Source: Haloimpatiens lingqiaonensis (lineage in GTDB: Bacteria; Bacillota; Clostridia; Clostridiales; Clostridiaceae). Taken from it: a stretch of DNA of 64,000 nucleotides. Where the stretch lies: assembly GCF_044502415.1 (NCBI RefSeq), contig NZ_CP172402.1. One strand, given 5' to 3'. Below, in pieces: positions 61,316 to 64,000 of this stretch (positions are counted from its first letter, which is position 1; the number at the start of each line of letters is the position of its first letter). Below the pieces are notes generated by a model, which did not search any database, was not told where the DNA came from, and was given only the letters and a program-made list of their open reading frames with translations. The position numbers and the translations under genes are program-made.

Positions 61316-61493
61316 TCTAAATTTTTTGATGAAATATAAATTACAAAAATCACCTAAGGATTTAAATCTACTAAAATTTAAATCAAAAACAAGGTAGAGT
61401 TCAAATTCCTTAAGGTAATAGTGAATTAGCATTAAAAATAAAGTAGCATTAAAAGATGCTGTTTAAAAACGAATATGTATAAGTTTTTATAAA

Positions 61494-61548
61494 TAAAGTC
61501 TATGAATAAAGGGGATTGTTCTCCAGATTATTCATAGACTTTTGTTTT
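61494..61548. terminator. Bidirectional terminator before copA end
   Basis: AAAGTCTATGAATAA pairs with TTATTCATAGACTTT, then TGTTTTAT. It lies about 65 bases beyond the copA stop and can serve both strands. Confidence 0.75.
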
Positions 61549-61613
61549 ATACAGAAATCTTATGTTTTTCAGTAGTGAATTCTAAGCGCATAGTTGCGTT
61601 GTAAATTATTTAA

Positions 61614-63998
61614 TTATTTAAAGTTTCTAAGCCTTAATGCATTTAAAAGAACTGATACAGAACTAAAACTCATGGCTGCAGCGGCTATCATAGGATTCAA
61701 TTGTGGTCCACCAAATAGCGTTAATAGTCCAGCGGCTACAGGAATACCAAGAGTATTGTACCCAAAGGCCCAGAAAAGATTTTCTTTTATATTTTTAATA
61801 GTGGATTTACTTAGCCTAATGGCAGTGACTACGTCCATAATATCATCTTTCATAAGCACTATATCTGCAGATTCTATGGCCACATCAGTGCCAGAACCTA
61901 TAGCTATACCTACATGGGATTGAGCAAGGGCTGGAGCATCATTTATTCCATCACCCACCATAGCTACTTTCTTACCTTCCTTTTGAATTTGTTTTATTTG
62001 TTCTGCCTTACCTTCAGGTAAAACTTCTGCTAAAACTCTGTCTATTCCAACTTGTTTTCCTATGGCATTAGCTGTTTTCTTGTTATCACCTGTTATCATA
62101 ACCACCTCTATGCCCATATCTTGAAGTTTTTTCACTGCATATTTGCTATTATCCTTAATAACATCTGCTACAGCGATAATTCCCTTAGCTTTTCCATCTA
62201 TAGAAATTATCATAGGAGTTTTGCCTTCAGAGGCTAAAGCGTCTAATTTATTTTTTAGAGTTTCTATGGCTATATTATTATCTTCCATCAATTTCTCATT
62301 ACCTAAAAGTACGTATTTATCATTTATAGTAGCTTTTAATCCATGACCAGGTATGGCTGAAAAGTCTTTTGCATCCATGAGGGATATATTTTTCTCTATA
62401 GCAGCATTTACTATGGCTTCGCCTAAGGGATGCTCAGAGTTTTTTTCGCAAGATGCTGCATATAGAAGCAAATCCTCATCTTTTATATCAATTGAATAAA
62501 TATCTGTAACCTTAGGTTTGCCTTCAGTTATAGTACCTGTCTTATCCAAGACAATAGTATTTATTTTATGGGCAGTTTCTAAGGACTCGCCAGATTTTAT
62601 GAGAATTCCAAGTTCCGCTCCTTTTCCTGAAGCGACCATTATGGCAGTAGGTGTTGCTAAACCTAAAGCACAAGGACAAGCAATTACTAAAACTGCTATA
62701 AATATAGTTAAGGAGAATATTAGATCTTTACCGGAAATAAACCAAGCTATGCCCGAGATTAAAGCTATGGTCATAACTATAGGTACAAAGTAACCGGATA
62801 TTACATCTGCCAATCTGGCAATAGGTGCTTTTGAACCTTGAGCAGTTTCTACGAATTTGATTATTTGTGCAAGGGCAGTATCCTTACCTACCTTGGAAGC
62901 TTTGAATTTTATAGTTCCATTTTTATTTATACTTGCAGCAAAAACCTTGTGACCTTTGCTCTTTTCTACGGGAATACTTTCTCCTGTAAGCATGGATTCA
63001 TCTATAGAAGTAAATCCATCAACTACTTCACCATCTACAGGTATTTTTTCACCAGGTTTTACTAATATTATATCGCCTACTTCTACTTCATCTACGGATA
63101 TTTCAACTTCCTTTCCATCTTGAATTATAGTAGCTTTTTTAGGTGCAAGACCTATTAATTTCTTAATGGCTTCTGAAGTTTTTCCTTTAGATTTAGCTTC
63201 AAAATATTTACCTAAGGTTATTAGAGTAATTATAGTAGCAGCAGATTCAAAATAAAGATCCATTGCGTATTCCATGTGGCCCATGCTGATTTGATACATG
63301 GCAAAGAATCCATAAATTATAGCAGCAGAGGTTCCTATGGCAATCAAAGAATCCATATTTGGACTACCTCGGAACAAAGACTTAAAGCCCACAGTGTAGA
63401 ATTTTCTGCCCCTTACAACCACAGGAATTACAAGAATAAGTTGTATCAGGGCGAAGTTCATAGGATTATGCATAGGGTCTATAATGTGAGGTAGGGGCAT
63501 GCCTAGCATGTGTCCCATGCTTATTATAAGTAAAGGTACCGTGAATATTATTGAAATTATAAAATTATTCTTAAGTCTTAAAATTTCCTTTTCCTTTCTT
63601 TCTCTATCCTTATCTACAGAGTTATCCTGTTCCTCTATAGGGGAAAAACCAGCTTTTATTATAGTTTGCTTTATAGTAGATAACCTTACTTTTTTAGGAT
63701 TATACTGCAAATTCAATTTTTCTGAAGCTAAATTAACTTCTGCAACAGATACACCATCTATTTTACTTACGGCCCTTTCTATAGCTTTAGCACAGCTGGC
63801 ACAGTGCATGCCAGATATACCAATAACCACTTTTTTATCTGTAATTTCTTCTTCAGCTCCAAAACCAGCTTTTTCTATGGCTGAAATTATATCTTCTTTA
63901 GATAATTTATTTTCATCAAAATCCACATATAGTTTCTCGGAGGCTAGGTTTACAGAGGCTTCATTAACACCTTCTAATTTGTCCACTTTTTTCTCCAC
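61614..63998 (-). CDS. copA: Copper-translocating P1B-type ATPase, N-terminus beyond the window
   Basis: 794 residues are visible and the gene continues past the window edge. Two heavy-metal domains: the first lacks its CxxC in view, the second is GMHCASCAKAIERAVSK. Then come the TM ion path CPCALGLATPTAIM (Cys-Pro-Cys), actuator LTGESIPV, phosphorylation VLDKTGTITEG, HP motif SEHPLGEAI, and hinge GDGINDAPALAQSHVGIAIG. The last helices read WAFGYNTLGIPVAAG and NPMIAAAAMSFSSVSVLLNALRL, the Cu(I) signature. It exports Cu(I) from the cytoplasm. No copper repressor gene (CsoR/CopY) is in view. Confidence 0.95.
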   Translation of the reverse strand: MEKKVDKLEGVNEASVNLASEKLYVDFDENKLSKEDIISAIEKAGFGAEEEITDKKVVIGISGMHCASCAKAIERAVSKIDGVSVAEVNLASEKLNLQYNPKKVRLSTIKQTIIKAGFSPIEEQDNSVDKDRERKEKEILRLKNNFIISIIFTVPLLIISMGHMLGMPLPHIIDPMHNPMNFALIQLILVIPVVVRGRKFYTVGFKSLFRGSPNMDSLIAIGTSAAIIYGFFAMYQISMGHMEYAMDLYFESAATIITLITLGKYFEAKSKGKTSEAIKKLIGLAPKKATIIQDGKEVEISVDEVEVGDIILVKPGEKIPVDGEVVDGFTSIDESMLTGESIPVEKSKGHKVFAASINKNGTIKFKASKVGKDTALAQIIKFVETAQGSKAPIARLADVISGYFVPIVMTIALISGIAWFISGKDLIFSLTIFIAVLVIACPCALGLATPTAIMVASGKGAELGILIKSGESLETAHKINTIVLDKTGTITEGKPKVTDIYSIDIKDEDLLLYAASCEKNSEHPLGEAIVNAAIEKNISLMDAKDFSAIPGHGLKATINDKYVLLGNEKLMEDNNIAIETLKNKLDALASEGKTPMIISIDGKAKGIIAVADVIKDNSKYAVKKLQDMGIEVVMITGDNKKTANAIGKQVGIDRVLAEVLPEGKAEQIKQIQKEGKKVAMVGDGINDAPALAQSHVGIAIGSGTDVAIESADIVLMKDDIMDVVTAIRLSKSTIKNIKENLFWAFGYNTLGIPVAAGLLTLFGGPQLNPMIAAAAMSFSSVSVLLNALRLRNFK

Positions 63999-64000
63999 TG

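Overview
The window is low-GC DNA from a spore-forming clostridium, most likely Clostridium sensu stricto. Supporting signs are the strongly A/T-biased codon use, a glmS ribozyme, a large Bacillus/Clostridium-type SRP RNA, a Spo0E-like protein, an anaerobic CO dehydrogenase locus and FeoAB. I do not assign a species.

Layout. 1-4.9 kb: a stand-alone carboxyltransferase (oadA/pycB type), a glmS ribozyme with glmS, and two small membrane proteins. 5-6.5 kb: a DnaD-like replisome organizer full of low-complexity repeats. 7.3-9.7 kb: an arsenic cluster (arsC, ArsP-type permease, thioredoxin-like protein, arsR). 9.9-13.1 kb: aroA (with low-complexity insertions), aroC and a HAD phosphatase. 13.2-15.6 kb: a frameshifted GGDEF gene and a DDE insertion sequence. 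15.8-17.3 kb: a divergent RelA/SpoT-domain protein. 17.6-23.2 kb: a cooS-cooF-flavoprotein operon whose cooS is interrupted by an IStron (group I intron plus tnpB). Excision of 2,029 bases restores the cooS frame. 23.4-26.0 kb: an intact IS66 with an 8-bp target duplication. 26-32 kb: an MCP, a C_GCAxxG_C_C protein, a GltS-type transporter and a transglutaminase-like protein. 32-33.4 kb: a repeat-rich gene-free tract ending in a roughly 268-bp inverted repeat. 33.4-39.9 kb: feoB (frameshifted), feoA, a DtxR-type regulator and a Ca-type P-ATPase. 40.1-41.7 kb: an IS inside a dispersed repeat.

41.85-55.43 kb is an integrative element of about 13.5 kb in tRNA-Arg(CCU), bounded by a perfect 45-bp direct repeat. 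It has leftward integrase and repressor genes. Its rightward genes are cro, a xis-like gene, a CHC2/TOPRIM/D5 primase-helicase, a four-stem-loop origin-like array, a resolvase, a tRNA-Trp, a sigma factor with two region-4-like proteins, and a cargo pair made of a DUF3800 protein and a split nuclease-like gene. No capsid, terminase or conjugation genes are visible. This is the architecture of a phage satellite (PICI-like) and is the main accessory region.

55.4-64 kb: an ArsR-like gene fragment, a Spo0E-like protein, tadA, a cupin, two tRNA-Ser genes, an AIM24-family protein, an Fe-S protein divergent from a Crp/Fnr regulator, SRP RNA and a partial copper ATPase (copA). The Fe-S/regulator intergenic region and the cupin promoter region share a GTAAC-N4-GTTAC palindrome, suggesting one small regulon.
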